A stretch of DNA of 64,000 bases from NCBI RefSeq assembly GCF_003131185.1, contig NZ_QFFU01000002.1, positions 124,001 to 188,000 of the forward strand, read 5' to 3'. Under the pieces are notes generated by a model, which was given only the letters and a program-made list of their open reading frames with translations, had not been told where the DNA came from and ran no database searches. Origin of the DNA: Pseudomonas ovata (lineage in GTDB: Bacteria; Pseudomonadota; Gammaproteobacteria; Pseudomonadales; Pseudomonadaceae). The translations under genes and the position numbers were made by a program. This document shows positions 1 to 12,927 of this stretch, one piece after another (positions within the stretch are counted from its first letter, which is position 1; every line of letters begins with the position of its first letter).

Positions 1-1
1 T

Positions 2-139
2 GCCCGCTGGTTCAGCATCCACGACATGCCGCCGCTGCCGGCCAGCCGCTCGATTGCCCGGCATCTGATCGAGTTGTACCTGGCGCGCCGCTCAGGCGCC
101 CCCGAACCAGTGCTGCCAGGCCAGGCGGACAGTGAGTAG
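2..139 (+). CDS. nudC: NADH pyrophosphatase NudC-like NUDIX hydrolase, C-terminal end only
   Basis: Only the last 45 codons are inside the window; the gene enters from the left edge and stops at TAG 137-139. The peptide begins [13 protein letters not shown] and continues with [14 protein letters not shown], which matches the end of NudC, the zinc-binding NUDIX enzyme that hydrolyses NAD(H) to nicotinamide mononucleotide and AMP and removes NAD caps from RNA. The NUDIX box itself lies outside the window, so the assignment rests on the tail alone. The 3' end overlaps by 48 nt the 3' end of the convergent permease gene at 92-871. Confidence 0.7.
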   Translation, partial: ARWFSIHDMPPLPASRSIARHLIELYLARRSGAPEPVLPGQADSE

Positions 140-871
140 CAATACCATGGTGATGAACACCGGGCGGATGAACCTGGCCCCGCCCTTGATCGCGGTGCCG
201 GCACCAAAATAGGCACCCAGCATCACCGCCAGGCCCATGCTGACGCCGATCACCACATCGACCTGGCCGGAGAACGCAAACACCGACAGCGCCGCGGCAT
301 TGCTGACAAAGTTCATGCTGCGCGCCACGCCGCTGGCCTTGACCAGGTCGACGGGGTAGAGCAGCAGGGTGCTGACGGTCCAGAAAGCGCCTGTGCCAGG
401 GCCGGCTATACCGTCATAAAATCCCAGGCCCAGCCCTTGTGGTAACTGGCGACCTTGCTTGATCGGCGCATCGCTGAGCAGCGGCGCCTTCGGCGTGCCG
501 CCGAACAGCAGGTAGATGCCGCAGGCGAACACCACCACCGGCAACATCTGGTTGATCCATTCGGCCGGCAGGTAATGAGCGACAATGGCACCGATCAAGG
601 CACCCGCGGCGGTACCGAACAACGCCGGTTTCCATTGTCCGGGATCGAACAGTTTGCGCCGGTAATAGGTAAAACTGGCAGTGGCCGAACCAAAGGTGGC
701 ACACAGTTTATTGGTGCCCAGCACCAGATGCGGCGGCAGGCCGGCGGTCATCAGGGCCGGTGTGGTGAGCAGGCCACCACCGCCGGCGATGGCATCGATA
801 AAGCCGGCCACGAAAGCGACGACGGCGAGAATGGCAAGGGTCGTGGGTTCGACACTGAGTTCAAAGGGCAT
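92..871 (-). CDS. TSUP family (TauE/SafE) membrane permease
   Basis: A 259-aa very hydrophobic protein with about eight predicted membrane segments and glycine-rich stretches typical of the TSUP/TauE-SafE (DUF81) family: [19 protein letters not shown] near residues 20-38 and [15 protein letters not shown] near residue 150. These two related halves reflect the internal duplication of the family. Members move sulfite, sulfonates or other organic anions across the inner membrane; the substrate here cannot be read from sequence. Length matches YfcA-type members. No clear Shine-Dalgarno is seen before the ATG. The gene converges on and overlaps the nudC-like end. Confidence 0.85.
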   Translation of the reverse strand: MPFELSVEPTTLAILAVVAFVAGFIDAIAGGGGLLTTPALMTAGLPPHLVLGTNKLCATFGSATASFTYYRRKLFDPGQWKPALFGTAAGALIGAIVAHYLPAEWINQMLPVVVFACGIYLLFGGTPKAPLLSDAPIKQGRQLPQGLGLGFYDGIAGPGTGAFWTVSTLLLYPVDLVKASGVARSMNFVSNAAALSVFAFSGQVDVVIGVSMGLAVMLGAYFGAGTAIKGGARFIRPVFITMVLLLTVRLAWQHWFGGA

Positions 872-954
872 GACGGAGGACTTGTTCGGCAGGGGGGCAG
901 AATGGCTGCCCGAAGGCCGCGCATTCTACCGTCATCGCTGCCGGTTGTCAGACC

Positions 955-2103
955 TCAGATTTCGCCCAGCGCCACCCAGCGCTGTTCGCGGGCGGCCAGC
1001 CGGATGGCACTGGCCAGCCGCTCGACCTGCCAGGCTTCGGTAAAGTCAGGGCCTTGGTGCTCAAGGCCGGCCACGGCCAGGATCAGATCGCGCACTTCCA
1101 GCGCCTTGAGTTCGTTGTAACCCAGTTGATGGCCCGGTGCCGGGCAGAAGGCGGCATAACCGGCCTGTGTCGGGCCGGCCAGGATGCGCTGGAAGCCATC
1201 TCGGCCCGGGTTGCCGGGGCGGTACAGGCGCAATTCGTTCAAACGCTCCTGGTCGAAGGCCAGCGTGCCGCGAGTGCCGCTGATTTCGAAGCTCAGGTGG
1301 TTCTTGTAGCCGTGCTTGAGCCAGCTGGTGCTGATCGCACCACGCGCACCGCTGGCGAAGCGCAGCAGGGCGTGGGTCTGGTCGTCCACTGCGATGGCGC
1401 GCAGTTCGGCGCTGCCGGCACTGGCCGGTCGCCTGGCATGCACGGTACTGGCGTCGGCACACACCGCCTCGACATCGCCCAGCAGGTAACGGGCCATGGC
1501 CAGCAGGTGACTGCCCAGGTCGGCCAGGGCACCGCCGGCATGCGCCGCCTCGCAACGCCACGACCAGGGCGAGGCGGCATCGCCCATGAAGTCTTCGCAG
1601 AACTCGCCCTGAAAACTGATGATCTCACCCAGCTCACCGGCCCGGATCATCTCCCGGGCCAGGCCGATCATGGGGTTGTGCTGGTAGTTGTAGCCCACCT
1701 GGGTCACCACGCCGGCGGCCTTGGCGGCCAGATGCATCTCATTGGCCTGCTCCAGGCTGACGGCCAAGGGCTTTTCGCAGTACACCGCCTTGCCGGCGGC
1801 AATGGCGGCCATGGCCATGGGAAAATGCAGATGGTTGGGCGTGGTGATGGCCACCACCTGAACCTCGGGGTCTTGCACCAGTTGCTGCCAGTCACTGTGA
1901 CTGTGATCGAAGCTCCAGGCCTGTGCGCACTGCTCGGCGCGTGCACTGTCGGCATCGGCCAGGGCTGCCAGGCGAATGCGCACCGGCAAGTCCAGGGCGG
2001 CGCGGGCGCTATGAAACGCCAGCGCATGGGCGCGGCCCATGAAGCCGGTGCCGATCAGACCGATACCGACCTCGGCCTGGCCGTGGGTGGAAATTTTCCG
2101 CAT
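955..2103 (-). CDS. Gfo/Idh/MocA family NAD(P)-dependent oxidoreductase
   Basis: A 382-aa protein with an N-terminal Rossmann fold (GLIGTGFMGRAHA at residues 15-27) and the family hallmark EKP motif (AVYCEKPLAVS, about residue 110), followed by the alpha/beta C-terminal domain with the histidine region AHAGGALADLGSHLL. Family members oxidise or reduce sugars, inositols and related polyols with NAD(P). A good Shine-Dalgarno (CAGGAG, 7 nt before ATG) fixes the start. The next gene on the same strand is an SDR dehydrogenase at 2195-2962, 91 nt upstream, so the two may form a small carbohydrate-oxidation pair; the substrate is not determinable. Confidence 0.85.
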   Translation of the reverse strand: MRKISTHGQAEVGIGLIGTGFMGRAHALAFHSARAALDLPVRIRLAALADADSARAEQCAQAWSFDHSHSDWQQLVQDPEVQVVAITTPNHLHFPMAMAAIAAGKAVYCEKPLAVSLEQANEMHLAAKAAGVVTQVGYNYQHNPMIGLAREMIRAGELGEIISFQGEFCEDFMGDAASPWSWRCEAAHAGGALADLGSHLLAMARYLLGDVEAVCADASTVHARRPASAGSAELRAIAVDDQTHALLRFASGARGAISTSWLKHGYKNHLSFEISGTRGTLAFDQERLNELRLYRPGNPGRDGFQRILAGPTQAGYAAFCPAPGHQLGYNELKALEVRDLILAVAGLEHQGPDFTEAWQVERLASAIRLAAREQRWVALGEI

Positions 2104-2194
2104 GACAGTCTCCTGATAGACATTGTTGTTATGCGGAAAATATATTCTGAATTTTTAATTAATGGAAATTAAATTCCTGTCTGTTGGTTTTGGC

Positions 2195-2962
2195 TCAGGA
2201 CAGGAAGCCACCGTCGACATTCAGGATGGCACCCGTGGTGTAGCTGGAGGCAGCGCTGGCCAGGTACAGCACGGCACCGGCCATTTCCTCCGGTGCCGCC
2301 ACGCGTTTGAGCGGGATGCGGGCCAGCGCGGTCTTGAGAATGGCCGCGTCGTTGACCAGTGCCGAGGCAAAGCGGGTGTCGGTCAGCCCTGGCAACAAGG
2401 CATTGCAGCGAATGCCGAATGGCGCGCATTCCTTGGCGAAGGCCTTGGTCATGTTGATCACGGCGGCCTTGGTCACTGAATAAATGCCCTGGAATTCGCC
2501 AGGCGAAACACCGTTGATGGAAGCCACGTTGATGATGCTGCCACTGCCATGCTCGCGCATCAGTCGCCCGGCCTGCACCGACATGAAGAAGTAGCCGCGA
2601 ATGTTCACGTCGACGGTTTTCTGGAAGGCGCCGGGATCGGTGTCCAGGATGTGACAGAACTGCGGGTTTGTGGCGGCGTTGTTGACTAGGATGTCCAGCC
2701 GGCCAAAGCGGGCACGGATTTCGGCGAAGACCTCTTCGATCTGCGCGGCTTCACCGATATGGCACGCCAGCGCACTGGCCTTGCCACCGTCGGCAATGAT
2801 TTCATCGGCCACCTGCTGGCAGGCCGCGAGCTTGCGGCTGGAGACGATCACGTGGGCGCCCTGGCTGGCCAGCAGCCGGGCGATGGCCTCGCCAATGCCA
2901 CGACTGGCACCGGACACCAGGGCGATCTTGCCATCAAGGTCGAACAGGGTGGTTCTGGACAT
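2195..2962 (-). CDS. SDR family oxidoreductase
   Basis: A 255-aa classical short-chain dehydrogenase/reductase. The cofactor motif GASRGIGEAIA sits near residue 17, NNAATNP near 92, the catalytic serine region INVASINGVSP near 143 and the catalytic YxxxK as YSVTKAAVINM near 160. The C-terminus ends in the usual GAILNVDGGFLS. I chose the ATG at 2962 rather than an in-frame ATG 7 codons earlier because AGGAG lies 6 nt before it and because the protein then begins MSRTTLFDLDGK, as in relatives. The substrate is unknown. It is preceded by a strong terminator that separates it from the SCP2 gene. Confidence 0.88.
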   Translation of the reverse strand: MSRTTLFDLDGKIALVSGASRGIGEAIARLLASQGAHVIVSSRKLAACQQVADEIIADGGKASALACHIGEAAQIEEVFAEIRARFGRLDILVNNAATNPQFCHILDTDPGAFQKTVDVNIRGYFFMSVQAGRLMREHGSGSIINVASINGVSPGEFQGIYSVTKAAVINMTKAFAKECAPFGIRCNALLPGLTDTRFASALVNDAAILKTALARIPLKRVAAPEEMAGAVLYLASAASSYTTGAILNVDGGFLS

Positions 2963-2990
2963 CGGAAACTCCTGGGTCAGCAAGCAGGCA

Positions 2991-3022
2991 AAAAAAACCG
3001 AAGCACGCAGGCTTCGGTTTTT
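2991..3022 (-). terminator. Rho-independent terminator after the SCP2 gene
   Basis: A perfect 7-bp stem CCGAAGC / GCTTCGG with a 6-nt loop is flanked by an A run on one side and a T run on the other, so it could end transcription in either direction. Its position, 31 nt beyond the stop of the leftward SCP2 gene and upstream of the leftward SDR gene, indicates that it separates these two transcription units. Confidence 0.8.
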
Positions 3023-3052
3023 GGGGGCAGGCGGGCGGTGCGGTTCCGAGGA

Positions 3053-3370
3053 TCAGACCGGGAACAGTTCGCTCAGCTTCATGGCCAGCATCATGTCGCC
3101 TTCGGTGCGCAGCTTGCCGCCCATGAAGGCCTGCATGCCGTCGGTCTCGCCGCTGACGATACCCTTGAGGGTCTCGCTGTCCATCACCAGCGTGACGTTG
3201 GCGTCCGGATTCTCGCCTTCCTGCAGTTCACAGGTACCGTCCTTGACGATCAGCGCGTAGTGCTTGTCTTCGTCGGTGATATTGAAACCGAATACCAGGT
3301 CCAGGCCGGTGGCGGCGGCAGGATTGAATTTGGCTTTCATGGCTTGGACTGCATCGGCTACTGAGGTCAT
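3053..3370 (-). CDS. SCP2 sterol-binding domain protein
   Basis: A 105-aa single-domain protein of the SCP2 family. The pattern LVFGFNITDEDKHYALIV followed by the strand with ANVTLVMDSETLKGIVSG and the helix GMQAFMGGKLRTEGDMMLAMKL is the SCP2 core that binds hydrophobic ligands such as fatty acyl chains. The start at 3370 (MTSVADAVQ) is chosen over an ATG 22 codons upstream because AAGGAT lies just before it and the family begins here. It is monocistronic, with a terminator downstream. The cellular ligand is unknown. Confidence 0.85.
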   Translation of the reverse strand: MTSVADAVQAMKAKFNPAAATGLDLVFGFNITDEDKHYALIVKDGTCELQEGENPDANVTLVMDSETLKGIVSGETDGMQAFMGGKLRTEGDMMLAMKLSELFPV

Positions 3371-3627
3371 GGGTCGATCCTTATAGATGAGGGTCTGCGT
3401 GCATGGGGTGCCGATGGAAAAGGGTGCCGTCGGCAACGTCCCGCGATGTGCAGGTGCAGGCGAGGTTATGAGGATGCCGTGTGCCTGTCAACCGCAAATC
3501 ATACGTCTGTTTGAATTAGTCGTTTAAACCTGGCTGGCATGCTCTGTACTGGTGGTCAGCGGGCCTGCTCGGTATGCTGGGCCATCGCGTTCTTGAATGA
3601 AGAGCGCCAGGTTATCGAGGAGTGTCC

Positions 3628-4653
3628 GTGAATTTTGTTGCTGAATACGCCAGCTTTCTGGCCAAGACCGTGACGCTGGTGATTGCCATCGTGGTCGTGC
3701 TGGTCGCCATCGCCGCCATGCGCAGCAAGGGGCGCGCCCGTACCGCCGGGCAACTGCAGGTCACGCGCCTCAACGACTTCTATAAAGGGCTGCGTGAGCG
3801 CCTGGAAGGTTCGCTGCTCGACAAGACGCGCCTCAAGGCGCTGCGCAAGGAGCAGGCCAAGGCCCTGAAAAAGGACAAGAAGCAGGCCGAGCCCAAGGCG
3901 CGGGTCTATGTGCTGGATTTCAACGGTGATATCAAGGCGTCCGCCACCGAGAGCCTGCGCCATGAAATCACCGCGTTGCTGACCCTGGCCACCGACAAGG
4001 ACGAAGTGGTGCTGCGTCTGGAAAGTGGCGGCGGCCTGGTGCACAGCTATGGCCTGGCGTCTTCACAACTGGCGCGCATCCGTCAGGCGGGCATTCCGCT
4101 GACCGTGTGCATTGACAAGGTGGCGGCCAGTGGCGGCTACATGATGGCCTGCATCGGTGACCGCATCATCAGCGCGCCATTTGCCATCCTCGGCTCGATC
4201 GGCGTGGTGGCGCAGTTGCCCAACGTCAACCGTCTGCTCAAGAAGCATGACATTGATTTTGAAGTGCTGACTGCCGGCGAATACAAACGCACCCTGACCG
4301 TATTTGGCGAAAACACCCAGAAAGGCCGGGAGAAATTCCAGCAGGACCTGGAAATCACCCATGACCTGTTCAAGGGCTTCGTGGCCAGCTATCGGCCGCA
4401 GTTGAGCATCGACGAAGTGGCCACCGGTGAAGTCTGGCTGGGCATGGCCGCACTGGACAAACAACTGGTCGATGAACTCAAGACCAGTGACGAATACCTG
4501 TCAGACAAGGCCAGGACCGCCGATGTTTTCCATTTGCACTACGCCCAGCGCAAGAGTCTGCAGGAGCGGGTCGGCATGGCCGCCGCCGCCTCGGCCGACA
4601 GCCTGGCGATCAAATGGTGGGGCCGCCTGACCCAGCAGCGCTTCTGGTCGTAG
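3628..4653 (+). CDS. sohB: SohB-type inner-membrane serine protease (S49)
   Basis: A 341-aa S49 peptidase. A single N-terminal membrane anchor (TVTLVIAIVVVLVAIA) is followed by a basic charged linker and the protease domain. The nucleophile serine lies in KVAASGGYMMACIGDRI (about residue 170) and the general-base lysine is expected downstream, in the region around FGENTQKGREKF. SohB proteases act on the periplasmic side and can compensate for loss of DegP in E. coli. The GTG at 3628 is preferred because GAGGAG ends 5 nt before it; a GTG at 3622 is inside that Shine-Dalgarno. The gene is convergent with the cysI operon across a bidirectional terminator. Confidence 0.9.
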   Translation: MNFVAEYASFLAKTVTLVIAIVVVLVAIAAMRSKGRARTAGQLQVTRLNDFYKGLRERLEGSLLDKTRLKALRKEQAKALKKDKKQAEPKARVYVLDFNGDIKASATESLRHEITALLTLATDKDEVVLRLESGGGLVHSYGLASSQLARIRQAGIPLTVCIDKVAASGGYMMACIGDRIISAPFAILGSIGVVAQLPNVNRLLKKHDIDFEVLTAGEYKRTLTVFGENTQKGREKFQQDLEITHDLFKGFVASYRPQLSIDEVATGEVWLGMAALDKQLVDELKTSDEYLSDKARTADVFHLHYAQRKSLQERVGMAAAASADSLAIKWWGRLTQQRFWS

Positions 4654-4654
4654 G

Positions 4655-4760
4655 AACGGTTTTTCGCAACCGGTGGTCGCTCTTGCAAAATCGTGCACAA
4701 GCCTGGAATCGGCACGTCATACCAGGCACGTAGGAGCGACCAACGGTCGCGAATGCCATC
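4655..4760. repeat. REP-type palindromic repeat pair
   Basis: Two imperfect REP-like units face each other: GGTGGTCGCTC near 4671-4681 and GTAGGAGCGACCAACGGTCG at 4730-4749. The second unit recurs near 28038 and, inverted, near 27895 and 28110. It lies just after sohB and before its terminator, the usual location of Pseudomonas REP elements. Confidence 0.6.
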
Positions 4761-4786
4761 TTGCCCAAGCACGTGCATAACCCATG

Positions 4787-4822
4787 AAAAAGCCCGGTCT
4801 CCATACAGAGCCGGGCTTTTTT
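4787..4822. terminator. Bidirectional terminator between sohB and the cysI operon
   Basis: A GC-rich hairpin built from GCCCGG-TCT and AGA-GCCGGGC with an 8-nt loop region is flanked by AAAAA on the left and TTTTTT on the right. It lies between two convergent genes and would serve both. Confidence 0.85.
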
Positions 4823-4836
4823 CATTCATGCTGCTG

Positions 4837-5314
4837 TCAGCGGCGACGGAACAGCGGCAGCGGTTCGTCGGTGGCGGCCTGGTAGGTCACCGAAAAATCC
4901 TTCAGGCCTTCCAGTGCTTCGTAGGGGTCTTTGTCAGCGCGGATGGCGAAGGCATCGAACCCGCAACGGCGCAGGTAGAACAACTGGTCGCGCAGCACGT
5001 CGCCAATGGCCCGCAGCTCGCCCTTGTAGCCGTAGCGGTCGCGCAACAGACGGGCATTGGAGTAGCTGCGACCGTCGGTGAAGGCCGGGAAGTTCAGGGC
5101 AATGACCTGGAACTGATCGACGTCATCACCGATTTCCTCGGCTTCCTCGTCGCTGTCCAGCCACACGCCCAGGCCGCCGTCACGGGCTTTTAAGGCATGA
5201 CCGTGCTCGCGCCACAGCGCAAGCGGCACGATCAGGTCGTCGCAATTGGACAGGCTGTCGAAGGTCGTGTCCTTGGGCAGCAAGTGCCAGGTTTCATCGA
5301 TGACTTCGTTGTTC

Positions 5315-5331
<17 letters not shown>
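4837..5331 (-). CDS. DUF934 protein, sulfite-reductase partner
   Basis: A 164-aa protein of the DUF934 family, which in proteobacteria is nearly always encoded directly after a ferredoxin-type nitrite/sulfite reductase gene. It carries the conserved blocks LALWREHGHALKARDGGLG, ALNFPAFTDGRSYSNARLLR and ELRAIGDVLRDQLFYLRRCGFD. The start at 5331 (MQRIIKNNEV) overlaps the end of cysI (5315) by 17 nt, which suggests translational coupling; an ATG 10 codons earlier is deeper inside cysI. Its biochemical role is unproven; genomic linkage points to assembly of, or electron delivery to, CysI. Confidence 0.88.
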
Positions 5332-6973
<1,642 letters not shown>

Positions 6974-7306
6974 ATAAGTCCTGTTCTCAGGCTTCGGTGA
7001 TGATGCCAGGTTGCCGGGTGCGCCACATTCAGGTGGTTTTGCTGTCCTGGCGCCGGCATCATCTGGACAATTCTGCGCGCACGGTCGCGCTACTCCCTGC
7101 GGAGCGGTGGCGAAGATACCAGCTTGCCGTTATCGGTAAAAGTGATGTTTATATATAAGCAAATCGCTAAAAGCGATAATGCCCGTCGCCTCGATCCACA
7201 CCCTTGCTTGAAGCAGGGTCAAGGCTCGGCTTTACTGGGTGTAATCCCGGGGTTGCAGGTGCAGCCCGGTGAGCAATCACCCCTGAAACCGACAAGAGGC
7301 GATGCC
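6974..7306. promoter_or_regulatory. Intergenic region with cysI leader and divergent promoters
   Basis: This 333-nt stretch separates cysI (leftward) from the 37-aa gene (rightward). It holds a long-range dyad in the cysI leader, GATGATGCCAGG at 6999-7010 against CCTGG (7046-7050) and GGCATCATC (7055-7063). Further right is an AT-rich segment near 7135-7180 that includes ATCGCTAAAAGCGAT, a 5-bp inverted repeat with a 5-nt spacer. An AT-rich upstream region is compatible with CysB-type control, but no verified operator is claimed. Confidence 0.4.
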
Positions 7307-7420
7307 ATGCGCAACCCTTCCAAAGGCGGAAAATCCGACAGTGCCGTAGACGCCTGGGCCATCTTTTTCCTGATTCTGCTGGTGGTAGGCGCTGCTGTGT
7401 TCTGGGTCAGCGGCCAGTGA
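7307..7420 (+). CDS. Small single-pass membrane peptide, 37 aa
   Basis: A 37-aa open frame starting at ATG 7307, preceded by AAGAGGC 6 nt upstream. The peptide has a charged N-terminus MRNPSKGGKSDSAVDA and one C-terminal membrane segment (IFFLILLVVGAAVFWVSG). Codon use ends strongly in G or C. This size and topology are common among conserved small proteins of Pseudomonas. Function is unknown. It stands alone between the cysI promoter and an orphan binding protein. Confidence 0.65.
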   Translation: MRNPSKGGKSDSAVDAWAIFFLILLVVGAAVFWVSGQ

Positions 7421-7567
7421 TGCCGTGCCTTGCGAGGCCTTCACTGATTTAAACGCCAGCGCCGCTCCAGTTTTCACAGGTTACAGCCGATACCCTTGAG
7501 TTGTGCAGGTACCCAAAGATCAATCGGCCGGTACGCAATCAGGCAAGCGTTCAAGGCTTCGGATGAC

Positions 7568-8683
7568 ATGACAGGCAGGTGGGTCAAGGCACTGGCAATG
7601 GTAGGCGGGCTCGGCTGCGGGCTGTGGTGCTGTACGGTCAGTGCGGCATCGGTGGTGTTTCTCAGTCCCGGGCCTGAGTCGGACGGGTACTGGAACAGCT
7701 ACGCCAGGGTCATGCAGGCCGCTGCCGAGGCCACCGGCATGCAACTGACCGTGGCCTTCTCCGACCGCGACACCCGCACCCTGATCGAGCTGGCCAGAAA
7801 AGCCCTCAAGAGCGACCCACGCCCCGATTACCTGATGTTCTCCAACGAGCTCAATGTGGCGCCGGAAATCCTGCGCCTGTCCGCAGGCAGCGGGGTCAAG
7901 CTGTTCGCGGTCAATAACATTCTGACCGCCGACCAGGTGCGCATTCTGGGTGATCTGGCCACGCGGTACCCGAACCGCCTGGGCAGCCTGGTCGGCAACG
8001 ACGAGGAGGGTGGCTACCTCACCGCCCAGCGCCTGATCAGCCTGCACCCTCCCGTCGCGCCCGGTCAGTTCATCGACATGCTGGCCTTCTCCGGCACCGA
8101 TGCCACGCCAGTGTCACAGCTGCGTGAACAAGGCATGCGCCGTGCGGTGGCCGAATACCCTCAGGTGCGCTTGCGCCAAGTGGTACTCGGTGTCTGGCGC
8201 CGCGACCGGGCGCTGGAACAGGCGCGCACTTTGCTCAAGCGCTACCCGGATGTGTCGCTGATCTGGTCGGCCAATGAGCAAATGGCCTTTGGCGCGATGG
8301 ATGCCCTGGCCGAAATCGGCGGCGTGCCCGGCAAGGATGTGCTGTTCAGTGCCATCAATGGCACCCCGGCGTCATTGCAGGCGCAACTCGACGGCCGCCT
8401 GAGCGTAGTGGCCAGCGGTCACTTCACCCTGGGCGGCTGGGCACTGGTGCTGCTCAATGATTACGAGCACGGCCAGGCCGGCCATGAAGGCGCCGTGTCC
8501 TTGGGAGAGCGAAAGATCCGTGTGCTGCAACTGGTCGAGCCCGAGGACACTGCACGTTTTCTGGACGCCGCCAGGGTCGATCGCTACCGGATCGATCCGC
8601 ACGCCTTCCAGAAGCCGGACACGGCCGAAGATTCACCCTTTGCCCTGCGGCATATGTTGCCCGCCCCTCAAGCCATGAAGTAA
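7568..8683 (+). CDS. Orphan periplasmic ligand-binding protein (sugar-type SBP fold)
   Basis: A 371-aa protein with a Sec signal peptide (hydrophobic LAMVGGLGCGLWCCTVSAA) followed by a type-I periplasmic-binding fold of the Peripla_BP_4 / LacI-like class: SVVFLSPGPESDGYWNSY at the first strand, FSNELNVAPEILRLS, GSLVGNDEEGGYLTAQRLI, and VSLIWSANEQMAFGAMDAL in the second lobe. The start at 7568 puts a normal signal peptide at the N-terminus. No permease or ATPase gene is adjacent, so it may act as a sensor subunit for a membrane kinase or cyclase rather than in transport; this is inference. The ligand is unknown. Confidence 0.8.
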   Translation: MTGRWVKALAMVGGLGCGLWCCTVSAASVVFLSPGPESDGYWNSYARVMQAAAEATGMQLTVAFSDRDTRTLIELARKALKSDPRPDYLMFSNELNVAPEILRLSAGSGVKLFAVNNILTADQVRILGDLATRYPNRLGSLVGNDEEGGYLTAQRLISLHPPVAPGQFIDMLAFSGTDATPVSQLREQGMRRAVAEYPQVRLRQVVLGVWRRDRALEQARTLLKRYPDVSLIWSANEQMAFGAMDALAEIGGVPGKDVLFSAINGTPASLQAQLDGRLSVVASGHFTLGGWALVLLNDYEHGQAGHEGAVSLGERKIRVLQLVEPEDTARFLDAARVDRYRIDPHAFQKPDTAEDSPFALRHMLPAPQAMK

Positions 8684-8886
8684 AGCACCAGGCGCACGAT
8701 CAATAGCAGGCCGAGCACGAATACCAAGGTGAAACCGATGCCCAGCACAATGAAATGCCAGGGCTTGTCGTGGCTGAAGTCGCGCTCGCGGTTCTTGCTG
8801 CTTTGCACCCCCAGCGCTGCGGCCGCGACACTGCACAGCATCTGCCAGAGGGTGGGAGGCCTGGGTTTATCAGGTGAGCGGTTCAT
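8668..8886 (-). CDS. DUF2970 small membrane protein
   Basis: A 72-aa protein with the DUF2970 pattern PTLWQMLCSVAAAALGVQSSKNRERDF, then HFIVLGIGFTLVFVLGLLLIVRLVLYFM as a C-terminal membrane segment. The start at 8886 (MNRSPDKPRPP) is preferred over an ATG 7 codons upstream because the family begins here. Its 3' end overlaps by 16 nt the end of the convergent binding-protein gene. Function unknown. Confidence 0.8.
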   Translation of the reverse strand: MNRSPDKPRPPTLWQMLCSVAAAALGVQSSKNRERDFSHDKPWHFIVLGIGFTLVFVLGLLLIVRLVLYFMA

Positions 8887-8982
8887 GGGCTTGACCTGCG
8901 CAAGCATGTGTTACGCAGGGTAGCCCCATCAGGCACCCATCGCAGCCCAAGGCGACGGCAGGTGCCTGTGCTGGCCGGCGTT

Positions 8983-12702
<3,720 letters not shown>

Positions 12703-12927
12703 GGGACGTATTACCTTGAAAAGGCCTAAACAGAACGGGCGGCGGAAAAACCGGGGAGGGGCTGGCAAGCGCGCTCGACCCGGTTTTGGTGCCGCCTGGG
12801 AAGGCCGAAATCATAACAAACCCCAACCGTTTTAGCGTTGCCTGGGCTTTTGCATGAAAAACGCTCATGTTGCGGCGCGCCAACCACGATAAACTCGTGG
12901 CCATTTGCCCTGGGGAATACACCGGAT

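Noticed and set aside
12703..12927. B12 or SAM riboswitch upstream of metH
   Set aside because: None of the conserved aptamer blocks seen at 19440-19895 is present, and no SAM aptamer pattern was found.
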